From NCBI RefSeq assembly GCF_900172325.1, contig NZ_FWFR01000002.1, positions 496,001 to 560,000 of the forward strand: a DNA stretch of 64,000 nt. The letters are read 5' to 3'. Below the pieces are notes generated by a model, which did not search any database, had not been told where the DNA came from, and was given only the letters and a program-made list of their open reading frames with translations. Each line of letters begins with the position of its first letter. The stretch's first letter is position 1. The stretch comes from Oceanibacterium hippocampi (GTDB taxonomy: Bacteria; Pseudomonadota; Alphaproteobacteria; Sneathiellales; Sneathiellaceae). The translations under genes were made by a program, and so were the position numbers. Of this stretch, positions 19,663 to 29,111 are shown in pieces.

Positions 19663-20476
19663 CCGCACGGGACGTTCGGGGCGCTCGCCGCTGATGCTGA
19701 AGCTCGCCGCCGGCGCCGGCCTCCTGTTCCTGCACCTGCCAATCCTGATCATCTTCGTCTATGCCTTCACGACCGAGGAAAAGAGCTACCAGTGGCCGCC
19801 GCCGGACCTGACGGTGAAATGGTTCGCGATCGCCTGGGAACGGCCGGACGTGCGCGACGCGCTCTGGCTCTCGGTGCGCACGGCGGCGACGGCGACGGCG
19901 GTGGCGCTCGTTCTCGGCACGCTCTGCGCCGCCGCGGTCTCGCGGACCCGCTTCTTCGGGCGCGAGGCGATCTCGCTGCTCGTCATCCTGCCGATCGCCC
20001 TGCCCGGCATCATCACCGGCATCGCGCTCCGCTCCGCCTTCAGCCTGGCCGAGATACCCTTCTCGTTCTGGACCATCGTGCTCGGCCACGCGACCTTCTG
20101 CGTCGTCATCGTCTACAACAACGCGGTCGCCCGCTTCCGCCGCACCAGCGGCTCGCTGATCGAGGCCTCGATGGATCTCGGCGCGAACGGTTTCCAGACC
20201 TTCGCCCACGTGATCCTGCCGAATATCGGCACGGCGCTGCTTGCCGGCGGCATGCTCGCCTTCGCGCTGTCCTTCGACGAGGTCATCGTCACCACCTTCA
20301 CCGCCGGCCAGCAGGCGACCCTTCCGATCTGGATGCTCGAGGAACTGGTCCGTCCGCGCCAGCGCCCGGTCACCAACGTCGTCGCGATGCTGGTCGTCGC
20401 CGTCACATTCCTTCCCATCCTTGCCGCCTACTACCTCACCCGCGACGGTGACCAGGTCCAGGGACAGGGAAAATAG
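19652..20476 (+). CDS. ydcV: YdcV-like polyamine ABC transporter permease
   Basis: The second permease, 274 residues, is PotC-like, with about six hydrophobic segments and the loop [25 protein letters not shown]. The ATG at 19652 overlaps the end of the first permease by 11 bp, and an upstream open frame is ignored because it lacks membrane character. It completes the importer with YdcS, YdcT and YdcU. Confidence 0.9.
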   Translation: MRSDRTGRSGRSPLMLKLAAGAGLLFLHLPILIIFVYAFTTEEKSYQWPPPDLTVKWFAIAWERPDVRDALWLSVRTAATATAVALVLGTLCAAAVSRTRFFGREAISLLVILPIALPGIITGIALRSAFSLAEIPFSFWTIVLGHATFCVVIVYNNAVARFRRTSGSLIEASMDLGANGFQTFAHVILPNIGTALLAGGMLAFALSFDEVIVTTFTAGQQATLPIWMLEELVRPRQRPVTNVVAMLVVAVTFLPILAAYYLTRDGDQVQGQGK

Positions 20477-20497
20477 TTCAACCGAGGGAGACCACCC

Positions 20498-21922
20498 ATG
20501 GATACCGAGATGCTCATAGGCTCCCGCTTCGAGGCCGGCACGGAGACGGCGGAGCGTGTTCTCAATCCGAAGAACGAGGCGACCATCCTCGATCTTCCGG
20601 AAGCCTCGCCGGCCCAGATCGAGGCCGCGGTCGGCGCCGCCACGGCCGCCTTCACCACCTGGTCGCGCACGACCCCGGCCGAGCGTTCCGGCTATCTTCT
20701 GAAGATCGCCGAGCGGATCGAGGCCGAGGCCGACGGTTTCGCGGCGCTTGAGGCGCTCAATTGCGGCAAGCCGATCAACGCGGTCCGGGAAGACGAGATC
20801 CCGGCGATCGTCGACTGCTATCGCTTCTTCGCCGGCGCCGTGCGCTGCATGCCGGGAAACGCGGCGGGCGAGTACCTGAGCGGCTTCACCTCGATGGTTC
20901 GGCGCGACCCGATCGGCGTCGTCGCCTCGATCGCGCCCTGGAACTACCCGCTGATGATGATGGCCTGGAAGCTCGCACCCGCGATCGCCGGCGGCAACAC
21001 CGTGGTCTTCAAGCCGTCCGAGCAGACCCCGCTGACGGCGCTCAAGCTCGCCCGGATCCTTGCCGACGTGCTGCCCGAGGGCGTCGTCAACGTCGTGCTC
21101 GGCCGGGGCGAGAGCGTCGGCAACGCGCTGATCAATCATCCGAAGGTCGACATGATCTCGATCACCGGCGACGTCGCGACCGGCAAGAAGGTCCTGCAGG
21201 CCGCCGCCAAGACGGTGAAGCGCACCCATCTGGAGCTCGGCGGCAAGGCCCCGGTCATCGTCTTCGACGACGCCGACATCGCCGAGGTGGTCGACGGTCT
21301 CCGGGCCTTCGGCTATTACAACGCCGGCCAGGACTGCACCGCCGCCTGCCGGATCTATGCCGGGGCCGGGGTCTACGAGAAGCTGGTCGCCGACCTCTCG
21401 TCGGCGGTCTCGACCATCCGCTTCGGCGAGGCGGACGACACGCAGAACGAGATCGGCCCGCTGATCTCCGGCCGCCAGCGCGACCGGGTCGCGAGCTTCG
21501 TCGAACGGGCCTCGGAGCTCAAGCATATCGAGATTACCACCGGCGGCGGCGCCCCGGACGGCAAGGGCTTCTTCTACCGGCCGACGGTGGTCGCCGGCGC
21601 CCTGCAGAACGACGAGATCGTTCGCCGCGAGGTTTTCGGCCCGGTGGTCTCGGTCACCCGCTTCTCCGATGTCGACGAGGCGGTCGCCTGGGCGAACGAT
21701 TCAGACTACGGCCTCGCCTCCTCGGTCTGGACGAAGGACGTCTCGCGCGCCATGGCGACCGCTGCCCGGCTCAAGTACGGCTGCACCTGGATCAACACCC
21801 ATTTCATGCTGACCAACGAGATGCCCCATGGCGGGCTGAAGCAGTCCGGCTACGGCAAGGACATGTCACTCTACGCGCTGGAGGATTACACCGCCGTCCG
21901 CCACGTGATGGTGAAGCACTAG
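20498..21922 (+). CDS. patD: PatD-like gamma-aminobutyraldehyde dehydrogenase
   Basis: The enzyme oxidises 4-aminobutanal, from putrescine, to GABA using NAD+ in the cytosol. The 474-residue ALDH has the general-base Glu246 in HLELGGK and the catalytic Cys280 in GQDCTAA, with the NAD-binding segment around [12 protein letters not shown]. Position directly after the ydcSTUV-like transporter (22-bp gap, RBS GAGGGAG) supports aminobutyraldehyde as substrate, although ALDH specificity is hard to read from sequence and betaine aldehyde is an alternative. No aminotransferase or oxidase that would make the aldehyde lies nearby. Confidence 0.82.
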   Translation: MDTEMLIGSRFEAGTETAERVLNPKNEATILDLPEASPAQIEAAVGAATAAFTTWSRTTPAERSGYLLKIAERIEAEADGFAALEALNCGKPINAVREDEIPAIVDCYRFFAGAVRCMPGNAAGEYLSGFTSMVRRDPIGVVASIAPWNYPLMMMAWKLAPAIAGGNTVVFKPSEQTPLTALKLARILADVLPEGVVNVVLGRGESVGNALINHPKVDMISITGDVATGKKVLQAAAKTVKRTHLELGGKAPVIVFDDADIAEVVDGLRAFGYYNAGQDCTAACRIYAGAGVYEKLVADLSSAVSTIRFGEADDTQNEIGPLISGRQRDRVASFVERASELKHIEITTGGGAPDGKGFFYRPTVVAGALQNDEIVRREVFGPVVSVTRFSDVDEAVAWANDSDYGLASSVWTKDVSRAMATAARLKYGCTWINTHFMLTNEMPHGGLKQSGYGKDMSLYALEDYTAVRHVMVKH

Positions 21923-21937
21923 AGCGAACCAGCGATC

Positions 21938-21963
21938 CGGCGGGCGGCACCGGCCGTCCGCCG
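21938..21963. terminator. Hairpin between convergent patD and transglutaminase genes
   Basis: GGCGGGCGG pairs with CCGTCCGCC (one wobble) plus one closing C-G pair around a six-base loop, midway between two convergent stops. It can act in both directions; there is no T-tract. Confidence 0.5.
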
Positions 21964-21981
21964 CTCGCGCGCTCAACGATG

Positions 21982-22857
21982 CTACGCCTGCGGGGCGACG
22001 TCGACCGAGACCGAGATGGCATGCGAGCCGCCGCCGACCATGAAGCCGTTGATCGGGCTGACATCGCCGTAATCCCGGCCCCAGGCCAGCACGATATGCT
22101 CGTCGCCGGGAATGCAGTTGTTGGTCGGGTCGAAATCGACCCAGCCGTTGACCGGACACCAGACGGAAATCCAGGCGTGGGATTCGTCGGCCCCGACCAG
22201 CTTTTCCTGGCCGGCCGCCGGATGGGTGAGCAGGTAGCCGCTGACATAGCGGGCGGCAAGGCCGAGACTGCGCAGGCAGGCGACCTGAAGATGGGCGAAA
22301 TCCTGGCAGACGCCGGTTCGCGACGACAGCACCTGCGCCACCGGCGTCGAGACATCGGTGACCCCGCCGCGATATTCAAAGCCGTTGTAGATCCGGTTCG
22401 TCATCTCCATCGCTGCGGCGAGAAGCGGCCGTCCGGGCGTGAAGCTCGCCACGGCGAAATCATGCACCGCATCGTCGATCCCGACATAGGGCGAGGCAAA
22501 GGCGAAGCGGCAGGCCTCGAGCGCCTCGGCATCGGTCGGGCCGAGCAGCAGCCCGGCCACTTCTTCCCACGGCCGGCTCGCCTCCAGGTCGATCGGCCCG
22601 GGACCGGTGACGTCGACACGGGCACGGGAATGGACGAGCAGCTTCGCGTGCGGTTCCTGCACCGTCAGGTGGGTGATCGGGTTGCCGTAGAAGTCCCGCC
22701 CGTCCTTGCGCACGGTCGGCGCCGGATCGACGACGATGGCAGCGGAGAGGCATTTCTGGCGTGGCGCGGTGCGCGGCGACAGATGCAGCACATGGTGCGA
22801 TATCGAGACCGCCTGGGCATACTCGAAGCGCGTCCGGTGATTGACGTCGTAGATCAT
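21982..22857 (-). CDS. Transglutaminase-like cysteine peptidase-fold protein
   Basis: The 291-residue protein has an N-terminal bacterial transglutaminase-like beta domain (YDVNHRTRFEYAQAVSISHH) and a transglutaminase-fold catalytic domain with the triad in GVCQDFAHL, SHAWISVW and WVDFDPTN. It has no signal peptide, so it is probably cytosolic. The ATG overlaps the stop of the upstream ATP-grasp/alpha-E gene, which shows tight coupling. Such proteins are predicted to cleave or form peptide or isopeptide bonds. The substrate is unknown. Confidence 0.85.
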   Translation of the reverse strand: MIYDVNHRTRFEYAQAVSISHHVLHLSPRTAPRQKCLSAAIVVDPAPTVRKDGRDFYGNPITHLTVQEPHAKLLVHSRARVDVTGPGPIDLEASRPWEEVAGLLLGPTDAEALEACRFAFASPYVGIDDAVHDFAVASFTPGRPLLAAAMEMTNRIYNGFEYRGGVTDVSTPVAQVLSSRTGVCQDFAHLQVACLRSLGLAARYVSGYLLTHPAAGQEKLVGADESHAWISVWCPVNGWVDFDPTNNCIPGDEHIVLAWGRDYGDVSPINGFMVGGGSHAISVSVDVAPQA

Positions 22858-25439
22858 GACGGCATCTCGACCCATTGCGGCCCGGAGACATGCTGCGGCA
22901 TCGAGTGGCTGAAATAGGTTCGTGCGATCAGGTCTGCCAGTTCCTTCACGCCCTCTTCGAGCTTGTGGGTCAGGCGCTCCAGCTTTTCCCGCTTGTCGCG
23001 GCGGCTCTGCCCGGCGAGCGCTTCCATGTCGGCCAGGCGGAGCGTCGCGTGGAGTTCGGTCGCGATCCGCTGGATCGGGCTGATGATCGCCTCCGAACTG
23101 TCGCTCGGCAGTTCCGACATGTGGGTTTCGAAGGCATTCAGCTGAAACAGAACCGAGCGCGGATTGGTCTCGTCCGCCATCAGCAGATCGAGCGCCGCGA
23201 CCAGCCGGGGCACGGCCTTGTAACGCGTCCTGTAGGTCATCGTGCTGTCGGCCAGTTCGAGCAGCAGGCCGAGCGAACCGGTCGCCTCGGGATCGCCGCG
23301 CCCGGCAAGATTGCGGATCAGCCGGACCATGTGGCGGATCCTTTCGAGTCGACGCCCGAGGTCGAGGAAACGCCACGAATAGGCGCGCGTCATGTTCTCC
23401 ATGATCATGCCGTTCAGCGCCGCCTGGTTGCGGATCATGCGGTCGAGAAGCTGCAACGCCTCGTCGACGTTGAGGCTGTCGCCGGGACCGCTCACCTCGA
23501 CCGTCTCTACCAGTTCCATGAGGATCTGCCAGGTATCCTCCGACAAACGCTCGCGCACCAGGTTAGCGGTGCGCCGGACATTCCCGAGGATCGACACCAG
23601 CCCGTCCGGCGTGTCGCGCCCGAAGAGCACCCGGCCCAAGGCCGCCTCGACCGCGCCCATGCCGCCGGCGACCGCCTGGCGGGCACGCCGCTGGCTCAGA
23701 TGTTCCTGCGCGACGAGCAGCTTGACCAGGCGATCGAGGGCCACCGGATGGGCCGCGAGGTCGGATTCGCCGTGCAGTCGGGTCAGCAGGCTCCGCAGCA
23801 GGCGGACCGTGCCCTCGCAGCGCTCGGCATAGCGGCCGAGCCAGAACAGGTTGTCGGCGGTGCGGCTTGGCAGATCGCGGCTGCCACGGCGCAGGCGAAG
23901 GGCATTGTGCGGCGCCGTCAGCAGGCTGAAAGTATCGACCGGCTCGTCGCTGAGCACCCAGCTGTCCTTGCTGATGTTGCTCTGTTCGAGCAGCGGTGCC
24001 TGGCTGATCGAGGCTTCCGAGACCCGGGTGAGCCCGCCGGGCATCACCTTGTAGCCATCCGCCGTGGCCGCGACATAGACCCGCAGCGTCATGTGCGCCG
24101 GTCGCAGACCCTGGCCGTCGAGCCAGACCGGCGTAGTCGACAGCGCGACCGGCTCCTGGCCGATGAACTTGTGCCCTTCCCGGCCGATCCGGCCGCGCAG
24201 CGCCTCGCGCTCCGCCGCGCTCAGCTCGGCGCCGATGAAGCGGTCCTGGCCGGGTCCGAGAATGGTCTTCGGCATCGTCACGTTGCGGACGATCAGGCGG
24301 TCGAGGTTGTCGAGCACGTAGGCGCGCTCCTGCGGCTGGCCGCACCACCAGCTCGCCACCCCCGGCATCTTCAGTTCCTCGTCCAACAGATGGCGGCAAA
24401 GCCCCGGCAGGAAACTCAGAAAGGCATCGCTTTCGACAAGGCCGCTGCCAAGCGCGTTGGCCACGACGACCTGCCCCGTGCGCGCCGCCTGGACCAGTCC
24501 CGGCACGCCGAGAAGCGAATCGGTGCGCAGTTCCAGCGGGTCGCAGTATTCCGATTCGACGCGCCGCATGACGAGGTCGACCGGCTTCAGCCCGTCGATG
24601 GTCTTCAGGAATAGGCGGTCGTCGCGAACCGTGAGATCCGAGCCCTCGACCACGCTGTAACCGAGATAGCGGGCGAGATAGGCATGTTCGAAATAGGTCG
24701 TCCGTCCCGGTCCCGGCGAGAGCAGCACGGCGAGCGGATCGTCATGGCGCGACAGGCTGAGGAAATGCTCGCTGAAACGGGCGAAGAAACTGGCGAGGCG
24801 CTGGACGTTGCTGGCTGCGAACAGGCCCGGCAGGCTGTTCGAGGCGACAAGCCGGTTCTCCAGCGCGTAGCCGGCCCCCGACGGGGCCTGGGTCCGGTCG
24901 CTCAGCACCCACCAGCGGCCATCCGGGGCACGGGCGATATCGAAGGCGAGCAGGTGCAGATGGACATTCTGCGGCACCGCGATGCCATGGCAGGGATTCA
25001 GGAACTGCGGATTGCCGAAGACCAGCGAGGGGGGCAGCTTGCCCGCCTTCAGCAGCGTCTGCGGCCCGTAGAGATCGCCCAGGATACGGTTGAGCAGGTC
25101 GGCGCGCTGGATCAGGCCCGCCTCGATCGCCTTCCACTCAGACGGCTCGATCAGCAGAGGGAAGAGATCGAGCTGCCAGGGACGGTCGCGATGTTCCGGG
25201 TCGCCCTGCGCCACGTAGGTGACGCTGTTCTCGCGCAAGAGGCGCGCGGCCATGCCCCGGGCCCGATCCCGCTCGGCCTCGGGCAGCGCCGCGAAGCCGT
25301 CGAGGAATTCCCGCCAGTGCGGCCGAACCGAGCCATCCGGGGCGATGACCTCGTCGAACTCGCCGCCGGACGGCGCATAGTCCGGCAACGGATCGATGGC
25401 GCCGTCGACGGCGGAATAACGCGCTCTTGTTGACGACAT
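22854..25439 (-). CDS. Circularly permuted ATP-grasp / alpha-E domain fusion protein
   Basis: The 861-residue protein fuses two domains often found as separate genes. Residues 1 to about 490 are the circularly permuted ATP-grasp domain (LFGPQ-type region ILGDLYGPQTLLKAG, LAFDIARAPDGRWWVLSDRT, LSPGPGRTTYFEHAYLARYLG). Residues from about 530 to the end are the helical alpha-E domain (RTADNLFWLGRYAERCEGTVRLL, ENMTRAYSWRFLDLGRRLER). ATP-grasp enzymes join a carboxylate to an amine; here the product is predicted to be a peptide or peptide-modified molecule. The gene sits between two transglutaminase-fold genes in one direction, the usual setting of this family. No substrate is established. Confidence 0.88.
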   Translation of the reverse strand: MSSTRARYSAVDGAIDPLPDYAPSGGEFDEVIAPDGSVRPHWREFLDGFAALPEAERDRARGMAARLLRENSVTYVAQGDPEHRDRPWQLDLFPLLIEPSEWKAIEAGLIQRADLLNRILGDLYGPQTLLKAGKLPPSLVFGNPQFLNPCHGIAVPQNVHLHLLAFDIARAPDGRWWVLSDRTQAPSGAGYALENRLVASNSLPGLFAASNVQRLASFFARFSEHFLSLSRHDDPLAVLLSPGPGRTTYFEHAYLARYLGYSVVEGSDLTVRDDRLFLKTIDGLKPVDLVMRRVESEYCDPLELRTDSLLGVPGLVQAARTGQVVVANALGSGLVESDAFLSFLPGLCRHLLDEELKMPGVASWWCGQPQERAYVLDNLDRLIVRNVTMPKTILGPGQDRFIGAELSAAEREALRGRIGREGHKFIGQEPVALSTTPVWLDGQGLRPAHMTLRVYVAATADGYKVMPGGLTRVSEASISQAPLLEQSNISKDSWVLSDEPVDTFSLLTAPHNALRLRRGSRDLPSRTADNLFWLGRYAERCEGTVRLLRSLLTRLHGESDLAAHPVALDRLVKLLVAQEHLSQRRARQAVAGGMGAVEAALGRVLFGRDTPDGLVSILGNVRRTANLVRERLSEDTWQILMELVETVEVSGPGDSLNVDEALQLLDRMIRNQAALNGMIMENMTRAYSWRFLDLGRRLERIRHMVRLIRNLAGRGDPEATGSLGLLLELADSTMTYRTRYKAVPRLVAALDLLMADETNPRSVLFQLNAFETHMSELPSDSSEAIISPIQRIATELHATLRLADMEALAGQSRRDKREKLERLTHKLEEGVKELADLIARTYFSHSMPQHVSGPQWVEMPS

Positions 25440-25527
25440 CTTTCAGGGTCCTGTACGCGGCACGGCGGCTAATATCACATGCCTTCCGGCAATCGTACAG
25501 GCGGACGGATGGACAAATCGTTGCCGC

Positions 25528-28500
25528 TCACGACCAGCGCAGGTCCAGGGTATGGGGAAATTCCGGCCGGCCGAGATCGCGCGGCGCCGGGGAGGCGCCG
25601 GTGGTATGGCCGAAGGCGAAGAAGCGAGCCAGCCGCCGGCTCTCCGCCTCATAGGCATTGACCGGGAACTGCTCGTAGTTGCGGCCGCCCGGATGGGCGA
25701 CGTGATAGACACAGCCGGCGACCGCCCTGCCGGACCAGCGATCGTAGAGATCGATGGTCAGCGGCGCGTCGACCTCGATCGTCGGATGCAAGCTCGACGA
25801 CGGCTTCCAGGCGCGATAGCGGATACCGCCGACATACTCGCCCTGCACGCCGGTCGCCGTCAGCGGCACCCGGCAGCCGTTGCAGGCAACCTCGTAACGC
25901 TCGCCGGCGAGGCCGGTGACCTTGACCTGCAGCCGCTCGACCGAGGCGTCGACGAAGCGGACGGTGCCGCCCGGCGCGCCTTCCTCGCCCATCACGTGCC
26001 AGGGTTCGAGCGCCTGGCGGATCTCCAGCCCGATCGTGTCGTGGCGGATCTCGCCGTACACCGGAAAGCGGAACTCCAGGTGCGGCGCGAACCACTCGAT
26101 GCGCATCGGGTAGCCGGCCCGGTTGAGGTCGTCGATCACGTCCTGGAAGTCGGCGCGGACAAAGTGCGGCAGCATGAAGCGGTCGTGCAGGGCCGTCCCC
26201 CAGCGCACCGGCTTGCCCCTGTAGGGTGTCTTCCAGAACCGCGCGACAAGGGCACGGAGCAGGAGCTGCTGGGCGAGGCTCATCCGCGCGTGGGGCGGCA
26301 TCTCGAAGGCGCGGAACTCGACCAGCCCGAGCCGCCCGGTCGGGCCGTCCGGCGAATAGAGCTTGTCGATGCAGATTTCCGAACGATGGGTATTGCCGCT
26401 GACGTCGATCAGGAGGTTGCGGAAGATCCGGTCGACCAGCCACAGCGGGACCTGTCCCGCGCCGGGTTCGGGAACCTGGGTGAAGGCGAGCTCGAGTTCG
26501 TAGAGCGAATCGTGGCGCGCCTCGTCGACCCGCGGCGCCTGGCTGGTCGGCCCGATGAACAGGCCGGAAAAGAGGTAGGAAAGCGCCGGATGATGCTGCC
26601 AGTAGCAGACCAGGCTGGCCAGCAGGTCCGGGCGGCGCAGGAACGGGCTGTCGGCGGGCGTCGGGCCGCCGAGCACGACATGGTTGCCGCCGCCGGTGCC
26701 GGTATGGCGGCCGTCGAGCATGAACTTCTCGGTACCGAGCCGGCTGTGATGGGCATCCTCGTAAATCGCCTCGGTGATCGCCTTCATCTCGGACCAGTCG
26801 CCGGCCGGGTGGACATTCACCTCGATTACACCCGGATCCGGGGTCACCCGGATCACGTTGACGCGCGGATCGTCCGGCGGCAGGTAGCCCTCGAGGTGGA
26901 TCGGCACGTCGAGTTCGGCAGCCGTATCCTCGAGCGCGGTGACGAGTTCCAGGTAGTCCTCCAGCGTCTCGACCGGCGGCATGAAGACGCAGATGCGGCC
27001 CTCGCGCGGCTCGACGCTGAGGGCCGAGCGGACGATCTTCTTTCCCTCCCTGTCCGGCAACTCCTGCCCGACCAGGGTCTGCGGCGCCTGTGGCGCCGCG
27101 CTCTGGCCGCCCCGGCTGCGCAGGAACGGTTGACGACGCCGGTCGGGTTCAGGCAGGGGCGCCCGCTCCTCGAACGGATCGGCCGGCTGGATATAGGGAT
27201 ACTCGCCGGGCTCGACATGCGGCAGCGTGTCGATCGGCAGGCGAAAACCGACCGGCGAATCACCCGGGATCAGGAACAGGTGTTTCGCCCGCGTCGTCCA
27301 CGGCTCGCTCATCCAGCGCCCCCCGCCGTCGCGGGCATTCCAGCGCTGCAGCGGCAGGACATAGCCGGTCGGCGTGCCAAGGCCGCGCTCGAAGACCTTG
27401 GCGAGCCGCTGGCGGGCCTGCGGGTCGTCGAGCTTGTTGGTTGCCGGGTCGAGGTTCTCCGGCAGCTTCCGCTCCTGCTCGATGAAATGCCAGGGATCCT
27501 CGTAAGCCGCCAGCACCGCGCCCTCGTCGACTTCCATGCGGGCCGCGATCCCGCGGGCGAAGGCTTCCGCCTCCTTCGGGCCGATCGCCGCCTTCGGCGC
27601 CTCGTCGGCGATCAGCGCCTCCTCGTTCCAGAGCGGCTGGCTGTCACGTCGCCAGTAGAGCGAGAAGGCCCAGCGCGGCAGTTGTTCGCCCGGATACCAC
27701 TTGCCCTGGCCGAAATGGAGCAGGCCGTGCGGCGCGAAGCGCTTGCGCAGGCGCTTGATCAGGTCGACGGCGCGGGCCCGCTTCGTCGGGCCGACGGCGG
27801 CGATGTTCCATTCGGGGGCGTCGGGAAAGTCGATCGACACGAAGGTCGGTTCGCCGCCCATGGTCAGCCGCACGTCGCCGTCGGCGAGTTCCCTGTCGAG
27901 ACGCCGGCCGAAGGCATCGATATCGGCCCAGGTCTCTTCCGAATAGGGCTTGGTGACACGCGGGCTCTCGAGGATGCGGCGGACCGACATCTCGTGGCCG
28001 AACTCGGTCTCGGCATATTCGAGGTTTCCCGAGATCGGCGCGGCCGTCGCCGGGTGCGGCGTGCAGGCAAGCGGGATATGGCCCTCGCCGGCGAACAGCC
28101 CCGAGGTCGGGTCGAGCCCGACCCAGCCGGCGCCGGGAAGGTAGACCTCGACCCAGGCATGCAGGTCGGTGAAATCGCGATCGGCGCCGGACGGCCCGTC
28201 GAGCGATTTGACGTCCGCCACGAGCTGGATCAGGTAGCCCGAGACGAAACGGGCGGCGAGGCCGAAATGGCGCAGGATCTGGACCAGAAGCCAGCTCGAA
28301 TCACGGCACGAACCGCGCCCGCTCTCGAGCGTTTCCTCGGCCGACTGGACCCCGGGCTCGAGGCGGATCACATAGCCGATGTCGGACTGCAGCTTGCGAT
28401 TGACGGCGACCAGGAAGTCGACCGTCGGCTGGTCCTCGGGCTCCGCGAAGGCCTGCAGCCAGGCCTTCAGGCGCGGTCCCTGCGCCGGCACTTCCAGGTA

Positions 28501-28848
28501 GGGGTCGAGATCGCTCTGCAGCAGCGGCTCGTAGGCGAACGGGTAACGTTCGGCCTCCGGCTCGAGAAAGAAGTCGAACGGATTGTGGATCACCATGTCC
28601 GCGACGAGGTCGACCTCGACATGGAATTCCATGATCTTCTCGGGATAGACCACGCGCGCCAGGAAATTGCCAAACGGATCCTGCTGCCAGTTCAGGAAAT
28701 AGCCCTTCGGCTCGATCTTGAGCGCATAGCTCACGATCGGCGTCCGGCAATGTGGCGCCGGACGCAGCCGCACGACCTGGGGTCCCATGCCGGTCAGCCG
28801 GTCGTAGCGATAGCTGGTTCGATGGTTGAGCGCGACGTGAAGGGCCAT
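25528..28848 (-). CDS. Large transglutaminase-like protein with DUF2126-type C-terminal region
   Basis: The 1106-residue protein begins with a transglutaminase domain (ALNHRTSYRYDRLTGMGPQ; catalytic GRGSCRDSSWLL, FTDLHAWVEVY and WVGLDPTSG within residues 1-300). About 800 residues follow of the large domain found only in this family, with WYPGEQLPRWAFSLYWRRD, GGNHVVLGGPTPADSPFLR and RSEICIDKLYSPDGPTGRLG. A C-terminal part has HLEFRFPVYGEIRHD. It has no signal peptide. The ATG at 28848 is preferred because upstream codons are not family-like. It lies 88 bp before the ATP-grasp/alpha-E gene, so the three genes probably form one operon. Confidence 0.87.
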   Translation of the reverse strand: MALHVALNHRTSYRYDRLTGMGPQVVRLRPAPHCRTPIVSYALKIEPKGYFLNWQQDPFGNFLARVVYPEKIMEFHVEVDLVADMVIHNPFDFFLEPEAERYPFAYEPLLQSDLDPYLEVPAQGPRLKAWLQAFAEPEDQPTVDFLVAVNRKLQSDIGYVIRLEPGVQSAEETLESGRGSCRDSSWLLVQILRHFGLAARFVSGYLIQLVADVKSLDGPSGADRDFTDLHAWVEVYLPGAGWVGLDPTSGLFAGEGHIPLACTPHPATAAPISGNLEYAETEFGHEMSVRRILESPRVTKPYSEETWADIDAFGRRLDRELADGDVRLTMGGEPTFVSIDFPDAPEWNIAAVGPTKRARAVDLIKRLRKRFAPHGLLHFGQGKWYPGEQLPRWAFSLYWRRDSQPLWNEEALIADEAPKAAIGPKEAEAFARGIAARMEVDEGAVLAAYEDPWHFIEQERKLPENLDPATNKLDDPQARQRLAKVFERGLGTPTGYVLPLQRWNARDGGGRWMSEPWTTRAKHLFLIPGDSPVGFRLPIDTLPHVEPGEYPYIQPADPFEERAPLPEPDRRRQPFLRSRGGQSAAPQAPQTLVGQELPDREGKKIVRSALSVEPREGRICVFMPPVETLEDYLELVTALEDTAAELDVPIHLEGYLPPDDPRVNVIRVTPDPGVIEVNVHPAGDWSEMKAITEAIYEDAHHSRLGTEKFMLDGRHTGTGGGNHVVLGGPTPADSPFLRRPDLLASLVCYWQHHPALSYLFSGLFIGPTSQAPRVDEARHDSLYELELAFTQVPEPGAGQVPLWLVDRIFRNLLIDVSGNTHRSEICIDKLYSPDGPTGRLGLVEFRAFEMPPHARMSLAQQLLLRALVARFWKTPYRGKPVRWGTALHDRFMLPHFVRADFQDVIDDLNRAGYPMRIEWFAPHLEFRFPVYGEIRHDTIGLEIRQALEPWHVMGEEGAPGGTVRFVDASVERLQVKVTGLAGERYEVACNGCRVPLTATGVQGEYVGGIRYRAWKPSSSLHPTIEVDAPLTIDLYDRWSGRAVAGCVYHVAHPGGRNYEQFPVNAYEAESRRLARFFAFGHTTGASPAPRDLGRPEFPHTLDLRWS

Positions 28849-28994
28849 GACGCAAACCGCCTTCCGTGGCCGGTTGAGCGAATCTGTCGACCGGACAATG
28901 AGCGCCCAGCAGCGAGGCGATGTCAACTCGACCGAAGAATCACGCCACCTACGGCCCCCGCGAAGCGCAAATTTCGTGACCCGGAGGCAATAAG

Positions 28995-29060
28995 ATGGCA
29001 ATCATAGCGAGCATCGTCGACGGGCGCGGCAGACGCCCCGTTGTCGTGACAAATAAATAG
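28995..29060 (+). CDS. Candidate 21-residue small ORF upstream of dctP
   Basis: An ATG at 28995 preceded by CGGAGG opens a 22-codon frame (MAIIASIVDGRGRRPVVVTN plus K) ending with TAG at 29060, 51 bp before the TRAP binding-protein start. It could be a leader peptide or noise. No family is recognised; the ribosome-binding site is the only support. Confidence 0.2.
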   Translation: MAIIASIVDGRGRRPVVVTNK

Positions 29061-29111
29061 CCGGTCGCCGCAGGCGGCCCGAAAAAGTCTGAACCATAGG
29101 GAGTTCCGTAC

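Noticed and set aside
25552-29007. Plus-strand open frame of about 1151 codons
   Set aside because: It is antisense to the large transglutaminase gene and has low-complexity composition.
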